From: CAZJQT01 sp964548655 | Lineage (GTDB): Bacteria > Patescibacteriota > Saccharimonadia > Saccharimonadales > CAZJQT01 | Length of the DNA stretch: 8,395 bases | Assembly: GCA_964548655.1 (NCBI GenBank) | Contig: CAZJQT010000023.1 | Coordinates: 1-8,395 of the forward strand | Direction: 5' to 3' | Shown: positions 1 to 6,935 of the stretch, piece by piece | How positions within the stretch are numbered: the first letter of the stretch is position 1 | Layout of the letters: the number at the start of each line of letters is the position of its first letter | Position numbers and translations under genes: made by a program | Notes under the pieces: model-generated | Database searches by the model: none | What the model saw: only the letters and a program-made list of their open reading frames with translations | Told to the model about the DNA's origin: nothing

Positions 1-1447
1 ACAACACGTCAGAAACTATTACCACAGAACAAATTGCTTTTCGATAATTTGTCGGGGCAAATAACGAAGCTATTATTAAGGCAATACAGCCAATACTCCA
101 AGCTAAAGTTATCGTGATACTTAGGGGTGCTGAAGTTGAAAATATTTGAACGTGACGTTCGGCAATTATCAGTAAGGCCGTACCTATACTAAGCAAGACA
201 GCAACACTCCATAGAGCAGATCTTTTATTTATTTTTTTAGCATCTACAAGCTGGTCAAAGCCAAAAGCAGCCAGCAAAATGATGGCTAATTCAACGGTTG
301 GTTCAACATACCTGTAAATCGCTACCTTACCCATCTGCGGTATGACATTTAGGAGGTGAGATAAATACGGTAAGCCATAAACCCGAGCAATCATGACCAC
401 AACCCAAGCTGCTAATAATATTTTGAGGGCTCGCTTATTCTTCTGGAATAAACTAGAAGTGGCAAAGAATAGTAAAGACAGAGTTACATAGCCACCCAGA
501 TTGCCCCAAATGGAAGGTAATACGCCAGCTGGGCTGAAAGAAGCGCTTTGATATAAATTCCCGTAAATATAAGGGAAGAAAAACATCGGCAGTGCTGAGA
601 GGGGTAAACCGGCGTTAGCGAACGCGCCGTGGCTACCAAGGTAGGCGTGCTGTAGATAATCTAAGAAGGCAATTAACAGCGGAGCAGCGATTAACACACC
701 CAACCCAAAGCCACACAGTAGTTTAAATAAAAATTGCCGCCAGGCGCCGTGACGTAACTGCACAAGACGGACAATTGCCCATAAGCCAAATAGAAGACCA
801 CCAAGATAGACTTCTTCTGGAAAGCCTGAATAGATGGCCAGTGCCAGAGCGATCACAATTAATAGCCAACCTCTTTTTTTATTATGAACTGCACTATCAT
901 ATGCGGTTTCTATACCAAGTAGCAGAAGAGGTAAAAAGGCAATCGTATTAAAATTAGGGCTACCAAACCAAGCAAAACTACCATTCAGGGCAAACGCAAC
1001 GCCAAAGACCACGCCAGTAAGTCTTTTCATGCCCAATTTTAGTATTAAATAGTAGGTAGCTAAGCCGGCCACAATTTCTAAAATTATTCGGAAAAACAAA
1101 AAACCGTTACTCGAGGCTAAAATAATGGTTAGTGGGAATAAGGCGGCCGACTGCATATCACCAGCCAATGGTGCGCCCACTTGCTCATTGTAATTCCACC
1201 AGGGCATATGACCGTGTAATATTTGTTGGGCGGCGGTATGGCCAAGAGCCTGGGTAATCGTGCCGTCGTTGGGGTCTAGGGTGTATTGGCCGGCGATAAC
1301 TTGCTTAGAGTTAGTGGTATAAAGCTGAGATCGAACATTAAGAGGGTTTCCATCAGTAAATCCGCTTAAAAAAATTAGGTTGGCCAATAAAACGACTGCA
1401 ACTATCAATATTGGTCCAGCCAACCGACTCTTTATTATCCTATGCAT
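1..1447 (-). CDS. YfhO-like polytopic membrane glycosyltransferase (GT-C type), copy A, 3' end cut by window edge
   Basis: Reading leftwards from the ATG at 1447 the frame stays open for 482 codons to the window edge, so the C-terminal part lies outside. The product is a multi-pass membrane protein: an N-terminal TM (about residues 10-30), an extracytoplasmic loop, then many hydrophobic segments. The loop holds L57-D58-P-N and the segment HGHMPWWNYNEQVGAPLAG (about 79-97), which is near identical in the neighbouring divergent gene. Later blocks AWFGSPNFN, YSGFPEE, ARVYG and YRYVEPTVELAII also align with that gene over the whole visible length. YfhO-family proteins are GT-C type transferases that use a polyprenyl-phosphate sugar as donor outside the membrane. 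Asp58 in the first loop is a candidate catalytic residue, by inference. There is no Shine-Dalgarno before the ATG; a weak TACACT hexamer sits 9 nt upstream. The family call is fairly sure, the substrate unknown. Confidence 0.85.
   Translation of the reverse strand, partial: MHRIIKSRLAGPILIVAVVLLANLIFLSGFTDGNPLNVRSQLYTTNSKQVIAGQYTLDPNDGTITQALGHTAAQQILHGHMPWWNYNEQVGAPLAGDMQSAALFPLTIILASSNGFLFFRIILEIVAGLATYYLILKLGMKRLTGVVFGVAFALNGSFAWFGSPNFNTIAFLPLLLLGIETAYDSAVHNKKRGWLLIVIALALAIYSGFPEEVYLGGLLFGLWAIVRLVQLRHGAWRQFLFKLLCGFGLGVLIAAPLLIAFLDYLQHAYLGSHGAFANAGLPLSALPMFFFPYIYGNLYQSASFSPAGVLPSIWGNLGGYVTLSLLFFATSSLFQKNKRALKILLAAWVVVMIARVYGLPYLSHLLNVIPQMGKVAIYRYVEPTVELAIILLAAFGFDQLVDAKKINKRSALWSVAVLLSIGTALLIIAERHVQIFSTSAPLSITITLAWSIGCIALIIASLFAPTNYRKAICSVVIVSDVL
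1159..1201 (-). repeat. 43-bp inverted repeat, left copy (inside YfhO-like copy A)
   Basis: Read on the minus strand, this stretch is identical over 43 bases to 1793-1835 on the plus strand. It begins at the first TGG codon of the WWNYNEQVGAPLAG motif (residue 83 of copy A) and is in the same codon phase as its partner. With five mismatches the similarity extends to about 71 bp. Confidence 0.9.
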
Positions 1448-1456
1448 TATTGAATA

Positions 1457-1490
1457 AGTGTAACTCAATAAATCGATTGATCCACATCAA
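1457..1490 (-). promoter_or_regulatory. Weak candidate promoter and small operator-like palindrome for YfhO-like copy A
   Basis: A -10-like TACACT (1462 down to 1457, minus strand) lies 9 nt before the ATG at 1447, the same geometry as at other unit-head genes in this window. No good -35 is found at 16-18 nt. Upstream lies the imperfect dyad TTGAT-CCAC-ATCAA (1477-1490) next to the perfect palindrome AATCGATT (1471-1478). These could be an operator between the divergent genes, but short A/T-rich dyads occur by chance. Confidence 0.25.
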
Positions 1491-1505
1491 AACCAGCCTC
1501 AACAG

Positions 1506-1534
1506 TTGGTTATAAATAATATCTCAAGTAAACT
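1506..1534 (+). promoter_or_regulatory. Candidate promoter for YfhO-like copy B (TTGGTT-17-TAAACT)
   Basis: A -35-like TTGGTT (1506-1511) is followed after exactly 17 bases by a -10-like TAAACT (1529-1534). The ATG at 1544 comes only 9 nt after the -10, so transcription would start at or within a base or two of the start codon. There is no Shine-Dalgarno in between, which fits a leaderless mRNA. Confidence 0.5.
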
Positions 1535-1543
1535 TAGCCTGAT

Positions 1544-3787
1544 ATGACAATACAAAAAATTATTGTGAGATTTAAGGGTCCTTTAATAATTTTTGCGGTA
1601 ATCCTATTTGCCAATATATTGTATTTATCAGGGGCATTTAAAAGTAATCCGATTGATCAATACTCAGGTGCCGTTACTTTTACTCACGTTGGGCTTTATG
1701 GTGTCTATGGCTCTATCGATCCTAATAATGCCTATGGTGTCCAAGCCCTTGGCCACGCCGGGGCTAACGCTATCTTGCACGGCCATATGCCATGGTGGAA
1801 TTACAATGAGCAAGTGGGCGCACCATTGGCTGGTGGCATGCAATCGGCTTCTTTGTTTTTGCCGTTTAATTTGTTGCTAGCCCTATCAACCGGCGTGCTG
1901 TATTTCCATATGGTTCTTGAGCTTGTTGGAGGGGTCGCCACATACTATTTACTAAAGAAACTGAAATGCTCTGATCTAGTATCGATTATCGGCGGTAGTT
2001 TATTTGCTATTAATGGCACGTTGGCTTGGTTCGGCTCAGCTAATATTAATCCAATTGCATTTCTACCGCTACTAATTCTCGGGGTTGAAATAGCTCTAGA
2101 TCACGCCAAAATCAAAAAGAAAGGCGGCTGGATATTAATTGCTTTAGCTTTGGCTTTCTCGCTTTATTCAGGCTTTCCGGAAGGCGCCTTTCTTGATGGG
2201 ATGCTGGCTGGAGTTTGGTTTCTTGTTAGGGCAGTTCAGCTCAGACACGAAGAATGGCTAGAATTTAGTTTAAAGGTAATCCGTGGCGGTGTCGTTGGCA
2301 TATTATTAGCCGCCCCCATATTAGTGGCATTTGTTGATTACCTGCCTTATGCAAACATTGGCGGTCATTCAGGTGCATTATCTGTCTATCACATTCCGCC
2401 TTCAGTTTTACCGGCTTTAGTGATGCCATATATTTATGGCCCCATCTTTCAGTTTGCTTCCTATGACCACACTGGCGTCCTCAATCAATTTTGGGATAAC
2501 ATAGGTGGATATTTAACGCTTTCTATGACCTTCTTGGCATTTATAGGTGTGTTTTTTCATGCTCGCAAAAACCGAGCCATTGTTTATATGTTGGGCATAT
2601 TCTCACTAGTAGCTATAGCTAGAGTTTATGGATTTCCGGGAACCACGGCGATCATTAACTTTATCCCAGGCATGCGTCTGGTAGCCGTTTATAGATACAT
2701 AAATCCAACTATTGAGCTCGCCATTATCATCCTGGCCATGATCGGTCTAGACGCTTTACTAAGCAGGAAAAAGGTTGACCAAATCGCTGGTAAAAAAATT
2801 ATCTGGGCCGGTCTTATAGTGCTAGCTATCGTTTTATGTTTGATTCCTATAGCGATTGGTGTTGGCCATCATCTATATCTAGCTCCACATCATCGCTTGT
2901 GGCTGGCACTTTCGGTTGTTTGGAGCTTGGGTAGTGTAGCCGTGATGATTGTTTGTATTTTCTTCTTCAAGAAATACCTTAAGTTTTTACTTCCACTTAT
3001 TGTCTTAGCTGATGCCTTGGTGATGTTTATGGCGCCTCAGCTGTCCGCGCCACGCTCAACCATAGTGGATCTGAAGCCGGTTAAGTTTTTGCAGGCAAAC
3101 TTAGGTAACTCAAGGTTCTATAGTATCGGTTACATTATGCCCAATTACGGTTCGTATTATGGCATTGCGGCCATCAATACTAATAACGAGCCAATTTCCC
3201 AAAGTTGGGATAAATACATTACAAGTAGTTTGAATCCCAATGCCCAACCCTCACAGGGATTTACAGGCGTAGATATGAGTGACCCAAATGGTATTACTCC
3301 AATTCAGGCATTCTTTGCCAATATGTCTGGCTATGAAAATGTAGCCGTGAAGTATGTGGTTATTCGTAACGCCTTACTATCGCCCAATATCACTGAACAG
3401 TATTCACTGAAGCCAGTCTACAGTGATAATTTCTATACGATCTTTCAGCTACCTAGGCCCCAGCCATACTTCCAAGTGGCCGACGGTTCATGCACGGTCA
3501 TTAGTTCTACGAGATACGCCGTTACCACCAATTGTTCTAAGCCAGGTGAACTTACAAGACGAGAGCTCTATATGTCAGGCTGGAGCGCAAATATTAATGG
3601 TAAAAAGGCGCCGGTCTATTCTACTGCCGGTGGTCTTTTCCAGCAGATCAAGCTACCAGAGGGACGCTCGTCAATCTCATTCAATTACACCCCGCCATAC
3701 ATAAGCTTCGCCTATTTAGCGTTTGGGGCAGGATTAGCCTTCACAACTTACTCTGTGGCCAAAAGACAGAACAAAACTAAAAAATAA
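1544..3787 (+). CDS. YfhO-like polytopic membrane glycosyltransferase (GT-C type), copy B, complete
   Basis: This 747-residue protein has about a dozen hydrophobic segments (TM1 about 12-32, the others between about 105 and 500), then a long extracytoplasmic C-terminal domain (about 500-718) and a final TM (about 719-737). The layout is that of the YfhO family. The C-terminal block LYMSGWSANINGKKAPV (675-691), FQQIKLPEG and ISFNYTPP matches the typical YfhO ending, in which a beta-rich domain precedes the last helix. The first loop holds D59-P-N and WWNYNEQVGAPLAG (84-97). Known YfhO proteins transfer a sugar from an undecaprenyl-phosphate donor to a surface polymer, for example in lipoteichoic acid glycosylation. 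The acceptor here is unknown. Donor loading and flipping could come from the GT2 and GtrA genes just downstream on the other strand. The start is set by the ATG after a promoter-like sequence; no Shine-Dalgarno is visible. It ends 4 nt from the convergent GT2 gene. Confidence 0.85.
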   Translation: MTIQKIIVRFKGPLIIFAVILFANILYLSGAFKSNPIDQYSGAVTFTHVGLYGVYGSIDPNNAYGVQALGHAGANAILHGHMPWWNYNEQVGAPLAGGMQSASLFLPFNLLLALSTGVLYFHMVLELVGGVATYYLLKKLKCSDLVSIIGGSLFAINGTLAWFGSANINPIAFLPLLILGVEIALDHAKIKKKGGWILIALALAFSLYSGFPEGAFLDGMLAGVWFLVRAVQLRHEEWLEFSLKVIRGGVVGILLAAPILVAFVDYLPYANIGGHSGALSVYHIPPSVLPALVMPYIYGPIFQFASYDHTGVLNQFWDNIGGYLTLSMTFLAFIGVFFHARKNRAIVYMLGIFSLVAIARVYGFPGTTAIINFIPGMRLVAVYRYINPTIELAIIILAMIGLDALLSRKKVDQIAGKKIIWAGLIVLAIVLCLIPIAIGVGHHLYLAPHHRLWLALSVVWSLGSVAVMIVCIFFFKKYLKFLLPLIVLADALVMFMAPQLSAPRSTIVDLKPVKFLQANLGNSRFYSIGYIMPNYGSYYGIAAINTNNEPISQSWDKYITSSLNPNAQPSQGFTGVDMSDPNGITPIQAFFANMSGYENVAVKYVVIRNALLSPNITEQYSLKPVYSDNFYTIFQLPRPQPYFQVADGSCTVISSTRYAVTTNCSKPGELTRRELYMSGWSANINGKKAPVYSTAGGLFQQIKLPEGRSSISFNYTPPYISFAYLAFGAGLAFTTYSVAKRQNKTKK
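1793..1835 (+). repeat. 43-bp inverted repeat, right copy (inside YfhO-like copy B)
   Basis: This is identical over 43 bases to the minus strand of 1159-1201 and encodes residues 84-97 of copy B. All 14 codons are the same in both genes. In other conserved blocks (AWFGS, IAFLPLL, VQLRH, ELAII) most synonymous codons differ. The spacer between the two repeat copies is 591 bp and contains both N-termini and the divergent promoters. Confidence 0.9.
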
Positions 3788-3791
3788 ACAG

Positions 3792-4526
3792 CTAAATACT
3801 TTTAGTCTGCATCCTTAGTTTTGGTACCAAGAAAAAGTTTTTGGTGAGAGTACTTTTAGGTATTTTCGATTTGCCGTGTAACCTATCATGAAAGACAATC
3901 GGAATTTGATGTATCGACTTAGCTTTATTGGAGGCTTTGTATTTAAGCTCAATCAGAAAACCATAGCCGCTCGATTCAATATTATTTAAGTTTATCTCGT
4001 GCAGAAGCTCGGCACTGTATAGGTTAAATCCCCCGGTGTAATCAGATATAGCTCTGTTCAGAAATAACCTAGCATAGAAGTTACCATATCTACTCAACAG
4101 TTTTCTTAACAATGGCCAATCCGGCGTAGCGCCACCATGGACGTATCGTGATCCAACTACAAGCTGATACTTCTTGGATGCGGCCACAAAGTCCTTTATA
4201 TATTTGGGGTTGTGCGATAGGTCGGCATCCATCGATAATACAAAATCTACTTTTTTGGAAAGAAGGTAGTTCATGCCTTCAACACAAGCCTTTCCGTAGC
4301 CATCTTTTTTGGTTCGGTCTATGACCACAACCTTAAAGTTAGGGCCTGCTAGCTCTGTACCCAATTTGTTGGCAATTTTGCTGGTGCCATCTGGTGAATT
4401 ATCATCAACGACTGCTACTAAAAACGATACATCAAGCAGCTTTGTTGCTTGTTTTTTCAGCGCTCTCAATAACAAAGCAATATTAATAGCCTCATTATAG
4501 GTCGGAACCACAACCCCAATATTCAT
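3792..4526 (-). CDS. DPM1-like GT2 polyprenyl-phosphate glycosyltransferase
   Basis: The 244-residue protein is a GT-A fold family 2 transferase of the dolichol/polyprenol-phosphate mannose synthase type. It would move a sugar from an NDP-sugar to a polyprenyl phosphate on the inner membrane face. Visible motifs in order: VVPTYNE (6-12), VVDDNSPDGT (39-48, nucleotide binding), GYGKA (76-80), the metal-binding DAD (100-102) followed by LSHNP, VVGSRYVHGG (123-132), DYTGGFNLY (162-170), SSGYGF (185-190), and DRLHGKSK (214-221). The length fits soluble DPM1-type enzymes. There are no C-terminal TM helices as in GtrB/CsbB, so membrane attachment may come from the separate GtrA protein encoded just upstream. 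A 70-bp gap with a good promoter separates it from that gene. The sugar (mannose, glucose, GlcNAc) cannot be read from the sequence. The start ATG lacks a Shine-Dalgarno. The gene ends 4 bp from the convergent YfhO-like gene. Confidence 0.9.
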   Translation of the reverse strand: MNIGVVVPTYNEAINIALLLRALKKQATKLLDVSFLVAVVDDNSPDGTSKIANKLGTELAGPNFKVVVIDRTKKDGYGKACVEGMNYLLSKKVDFVLSMDADLSHNPKYIKDFVAASKKYQLVVGSRYVHGGATPDWPLLRKLLSRYGNFYARLFLNRAISDYTGGFNLYSAELLHEINLNNIESSGYGFLIELKYKASNKAKSIHQIPIVFHDRLHGKSKIPKSTLTKNFFLVPKLRMQTKSI

Positions 4527-4534
4527 TTACATTA

Positions 4535-4563
4535 AATCTAACACGTAAAGTACTTAGGAACAA
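4535..4563 (-). promoter_or_regulatory. Promoter of the DPM1-like gene (TTGTTC-17-TAGATT, extended -10)
   Basis: On the minus strand a TTGTTC (4563-4558) is followed after 17 bases by TAGATT (4540-4535), which is preceded by TGT, giving an extended -10 (TGn). The ATG at 4526 follows after 8 nt with no Shine-Dalgarno. The GT2 gene may therefore be transcribed alone as well as by read-through from rfbB-rfbA-gtrA, and its own mRNA would be leaderless or nearly so. Confidence 0.55.
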
Positions 4564-4596
4564 TTATGTTGAGAAAAATTTGGGAATACAAAAAGA

Positions 4597-5025
4597 TTAC
4601 TCTAGCGGAGGAACAGTTTTCGAATCAGTAAAGATAATGTTTTTGTAGATAAAATACGTCCAGCTTACTTGAATTATGACAGCTAGCGGTTTGGCTAAGG
4701 CGTAGCTGAAAACGTGGCTCACCAGACTAACAAAAACAATAGTAAATCCTAGGTTAAATAAAAATAGAACAGTATATGGGAAAATATGTTGGCGTAAGTT
4801 TTTGGTTTGCGAAGCGTTAAATGCCCACGAACGATTAAGCCAAAAATTATAAATAAACGCAGTTGTATAAGCTATCAATAGAGCTAAGGGTAGCCATAAA
4901 TTAGCTTTGCCGTGCAACAGTATCAATAGGCCTTCATCGATAATGAAAGTGGTGCCACCGACAAACAAATATCGTATCAAACGGTGTCTATACAGATATA
5001 AAGACCAATCCTTAATTTTTTGCAT
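4597..5025 (-). CDS. GtrA-family membrane protein (putative polyprenyl-phosphate-sugar flippase)
   Basis: This 142-residue protein has four predicted TM helices (about 17-37, 44-62, 82-103 and 108-128), the size and topology of the GtrA family. The family signature FIYNFWLNRSWAF (57-69), after the second helix, is clear, and a second aromatic/basic motif SWTYFIYKNIIF follows helix 4. GtrA/GtcA proteins are thought to flip or help present undecaprenyl-phosphate-linked sugars made by a partner GT2. In archaeal-type mannosylphosphodolichol synthases a GtrA-like domain anchors the GT2. Its start overlaps the end of rfbA by 14 nt in another frame and no clear Shine-Dalgarno is seen, suggesting translational coupling to rfbA. 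The DPM1-like GT2 follows 70 bp downstream and is the obvious partner. Confidence 0.88.
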   Translation of the reverse strand: MQKIKDWSLYLYRHRLIRYLFVGGTTFIIDEGLLILLHGKANLWLPLALLIAYTTAFIYNFWLNRSWAFNASQTKNLRQHIFPYTVLFLFNLGFTIVFVSLVSHVFSYALAKPLAVIIQVSWTYFIYKNIIFTDSKTVPPLE

Positions 5026-5881
5026 TCAGTAATTCTAGCAAATACTGGCCATATCCACTTTTTATTAATCCTTCAGCTAAATTGGCCAATTGTTCGTCGT
5101 TAATAAATTCTTGGTGCCAGGCGGCTTCTTCAATTGCGCCAACTTTGAGACCTTGACGTTCTTCGATAACTTGGACAAATTGCGAAGCTTGATTCATGCT
5201 GGCAAAAGTACCGGTATCTAACCAAGCGGTGCCACGGTCTAGCAGGCAAACTTTGAGCTTACCCTTGTCAAGATAAGCGTTTAGAACGGATGTAATTTCA
5301 ATTTCCCCACGCTCACTAGGCTTAACGGACTTAGCAATCTCTACCACGTCGTTATCGCAGAAATAAAGGCCTGCATTAGCGTAATGCGACTTTGGCTTGG
5401 CTGGTTTTTCTTCAATGGAAATCACCTTCATGTCTTTATCAAATTCATACACACCATAACGTTCGGGATCTTTGACCGGCGCAGCAAATCCAACCGCGCC
5501 ATCGACATCCGTAAATCCTTTTAGCTGATCATCCATTTGTGATCCGTAGAAAATGTTGTCACCCAGAATCATGGCCACCTTATCTTTACCAATAAAATCG
5601 GCACCGATAATAAAAGCATCGGCTAGACCACGAGGCTCGTCCTGTACCTTGTATGTAAACTCGCAACCAATCTGATTGCCACTACCAAGTAGTTGTTCAA
5701 AGCGAGGTAAATCTAGGGGAGTAGAAATTATCAAGATGTCTTTAATACCGGCACTTATCAGTGTGCTGAGCGGGTAATAAATCATTGGCTTATCATAAAT
5801 TGGCACCAATTGTTTAGAGATGCCTTTAGTAATTGGGTAAAGTCGCGTACCAGACCCACCAGCTAGAATAATACCCTTCAT
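5012..5881 (-). CDS. rfbA: Glucose-1-phosphate thymidylyltransferase
   Basis: RmlA/RfbA joins dTTP and glucose-1-phosphate to give dTDP-glucose, the first step of the dTDP-L-rhamnose and other dTDP-deoxysugar routes, in the cytoplasm. The 289-residue length is typical. Motifs: the nucleotidyltransferase signature GGSGTRLYPIT (8-18) with K23, QDEPRGLADAF (80-90), LGDNIFYG (106-113; D108 is the expected metal ligand), EEKP (157-160), YANAGLYF (167-174), ERGEIEIT (190-197) and AWLDTGT (219-225; D222 is the second metal ligand). All key residues appear intact. It lies 11 nt after rfbB with a clear Shine-Dalgarno in the gap, so it is co-transcribed. The next gene starts within its last codons. rfbC and rfbD homologues are not in the window. 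Confidence 0.97.
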   Translation of the reverse strand: MKGIILAGGSGTRLYPITKGISKQLVPIYDKPMIYYPLSTLISAGIKDILIISTPLDLPRFEQLLGSGNQIGCEFTYKVQDEPRGLADAFIIGADFIGKDKVAMILGDNIFYGSQMDDQLKGFTDVDGAVGFAAPVKDPERYGVYEFDKDMKVISIEEKPAKPKSHYANAGLYFCDNDVVEIAKSVKPSERGEIEITSVLNAYLDKGKLKVCLLDRGTAWLDTGTFASMNQASQFVQVIEERQGLKVGAIEEAAWHQEFINDEQLANLAEGLIKSGYGQYLLELLNAKN

Positions 5882-5884
5882 AAT

Positions 5885-5891
5885 ATCCTCT
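5885..5891 (-). promoter_or_regulatory. Shine-Dalgarno of rfbA
   Basis: AGAGGAT (minus strand) lies in the 11-nt gap between rfbB and rfbA, with 5 nt from GAGG to the ATG at 5881. It fixes the start. It is the only clear Shine-Dalgarno among the gene starts in this window and belongs to an operon-internal gene. Confidence 0.75.
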
Positions 5892-5892
5892 T

Positions 5893-6888
5893 TTACCTGC
5901 CTATTTTCTCATACTTGGCTTCGATTGCTTGCTTTTGTGGCTTCCACCAAACTTGATTTGCCTTGTACCAAGCAATCGTATCAGCTAGGCCGGTTTTGAA
6001 GTCAGTGTACTTTGGCCGCCAGCCTAGCTCGCGGCGGATTTTGTTGCTATCAATCGCATAGCGCATATCATGTCCTGGGCGGTCATTAACATGCCCATAA
6101 TCACTTGGGTCTTTGCCCATGAGCTCCAAGATAAGTTCAATTACTTCCTTGTTGGTCTTTTCGCCGTCTGCTCCGACCAAATAGGTCTCGCCAATTTTGC
6201 CTTTTTCTAGAATTGCCAGTACGGCCGCTGAGTGATCTTGGGCGTGGATCCAGTCACGGACATTGTCTCCCTTGCCATATAGTTTGGGTTGCCGGCCCTC
6301 TAGTATTTCTGTTACTTGGCGTGGAATGAACTTTTCGATGTGTTGGTAAGGGCCGTAATTGTTGGAGCAGTTGGATATGGTTGCCTGGACGCCAAAGCTC
6401 CTGACCCAAGCTCGCACCAGGTGGTCCGATCCGGCTTTGGTGGCAGAGTAGGGGCTGGATGGGTTGTATGGTGTTGATTCAGTAAACTTAGGGTCATTTG
6501 GTTCCAGATCGCCGTAGACTTCATCAGTAGAGATATGGTGCAGCCGCTTTTTATGTTTGCGCACGGCTTCAAGGATTTGGTAGGTACCGACTATATTGGC
6601 CTGAACGAAAGGCCAGGGCGCGTGCACCGAATTATCCACGTGGGTTTCAGCCGCAAAGTGGACCACAGCATCATTATCTGCTACTGCCTGGTCTACGACC
6701 TTTTCATCACAGATGTCACCCTCAATTAATCTAAAACGGGGCTTATCCAAACCCTCTAGGTTGGCTTTGTTACCGGCGTAGGTCAGGGCGTCCAGCGCGG
6801 TTATCTGCCAATCAGGCCGTTCTTGGTATAAATAGTGGACAAAGTTAGAACCTATAAAGCCAGCTCCGCCTGTGACAAGTATTTTCAT
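5893..6888 (-). CDS. rfbB: dTDP-glucose 4,6-dehydratase
   Basis: RmlB/RfbB is an NAD-dependent extended SDR that turns dTDP-glucose into dTDP-4-keto-6-deoxyglucose, the step after RfbA. From the ATG at 6888 the protein has 331 residues, close to the usual length. The frame stays open upstream to a TTG at 6918, but MKILVTGGAGFIGSN is the family's normal N-terminus, so 6888 is chosen. Motifs: Rossmann GGAGFIG (7-13), LDALTYAGN (32-40), HFAAETHVDNS (77-87), catalytic T121-D122-E123, Y147 and K151 of the YxxxK motif, SNNYGPYQ (175-182), and RPGHDMRYAID (270-280). All catalytic residues are present. It heads the minus-strand operon rfbB-rfbA-gtrA(-GT2). No Shine-Dalgarno precedes the ATG; an extended -10 sits 9 nt upstream. 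Confidence 0.97.
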   Translation of the reverse strand: MKILVTGGAGFIGSNFVHYLYQERPDWQITALDALTYAGNKANLEGLDKPRFRLIEGDICDEKVVDQAVADNDAVVHFAAETHVDNSVHAPWPFVQANIVGTYQILEAVRKHKKRLHHISTDEVYGDLEPNDPKFTESTPYNPSSPYSATKAGSDHLVRAWVRSFGVQATISNCSNNYGPYQHIEKFIPRQVTEILEGRQPKLYGKGDNVRDWIHAQDHSAAVLAILEKGKIGETYLVGADGEKTNKEVIELILELMGKDPSDYGHVNDRPGHDMRYAIDSNKIRRELGWRPKYTDFKTGLADTIAWYKANQVWWKPQKQAIEAKYEKIGR

Positions 6889-6897
6889 TCGGTATTC

Positions 6898-6906
6898 AGT
6901 ATAGCA
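6898..6906 (-). promoter_or_regulatory. Candidate extended -10 promoter of the rfbB operon (TGCTATACT)
   Basis: On the minus strand TGC-TATACT (6906-6898) is a good extended -10 (TGnTATAAT with one mismatch in the hexamer). No TTGACA-like -35 is seen at 16-18 nt, which extended -10 promoters can do without. The hexamer ends 9 nt before the rfbB ATG, so the transcript would begin at or next to the start codon. Confidence 0.5.
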
Positions 6907-6935
6907 ACCATTGGACAATGAGCGCAGTTTTGAAC

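Noticed and set aside
1608..1880. Out-of-frame open stretches inside YfhO-like copy B (also 3423-3704) and inside GT2, rfbB and the coiled-coil gene.
   Set aside because: They are shadows of well-supported genes, with no family similarity, no start signals and unusual composition.
3776..3806. Intrinsic bidirectional terminator between the convergent genes.
   Set aside because: The stem is only seven A/T-dominated pairs with a 17-nt loop, too weak to call a terminator.
6889..6918. Ten-residue N-terminal extension of rfbB from a TTG at 6918.
   Set aside because: The family normally starts at MKILVTGGAG. The extension would run through the extended -10 motif and has no family similarity.
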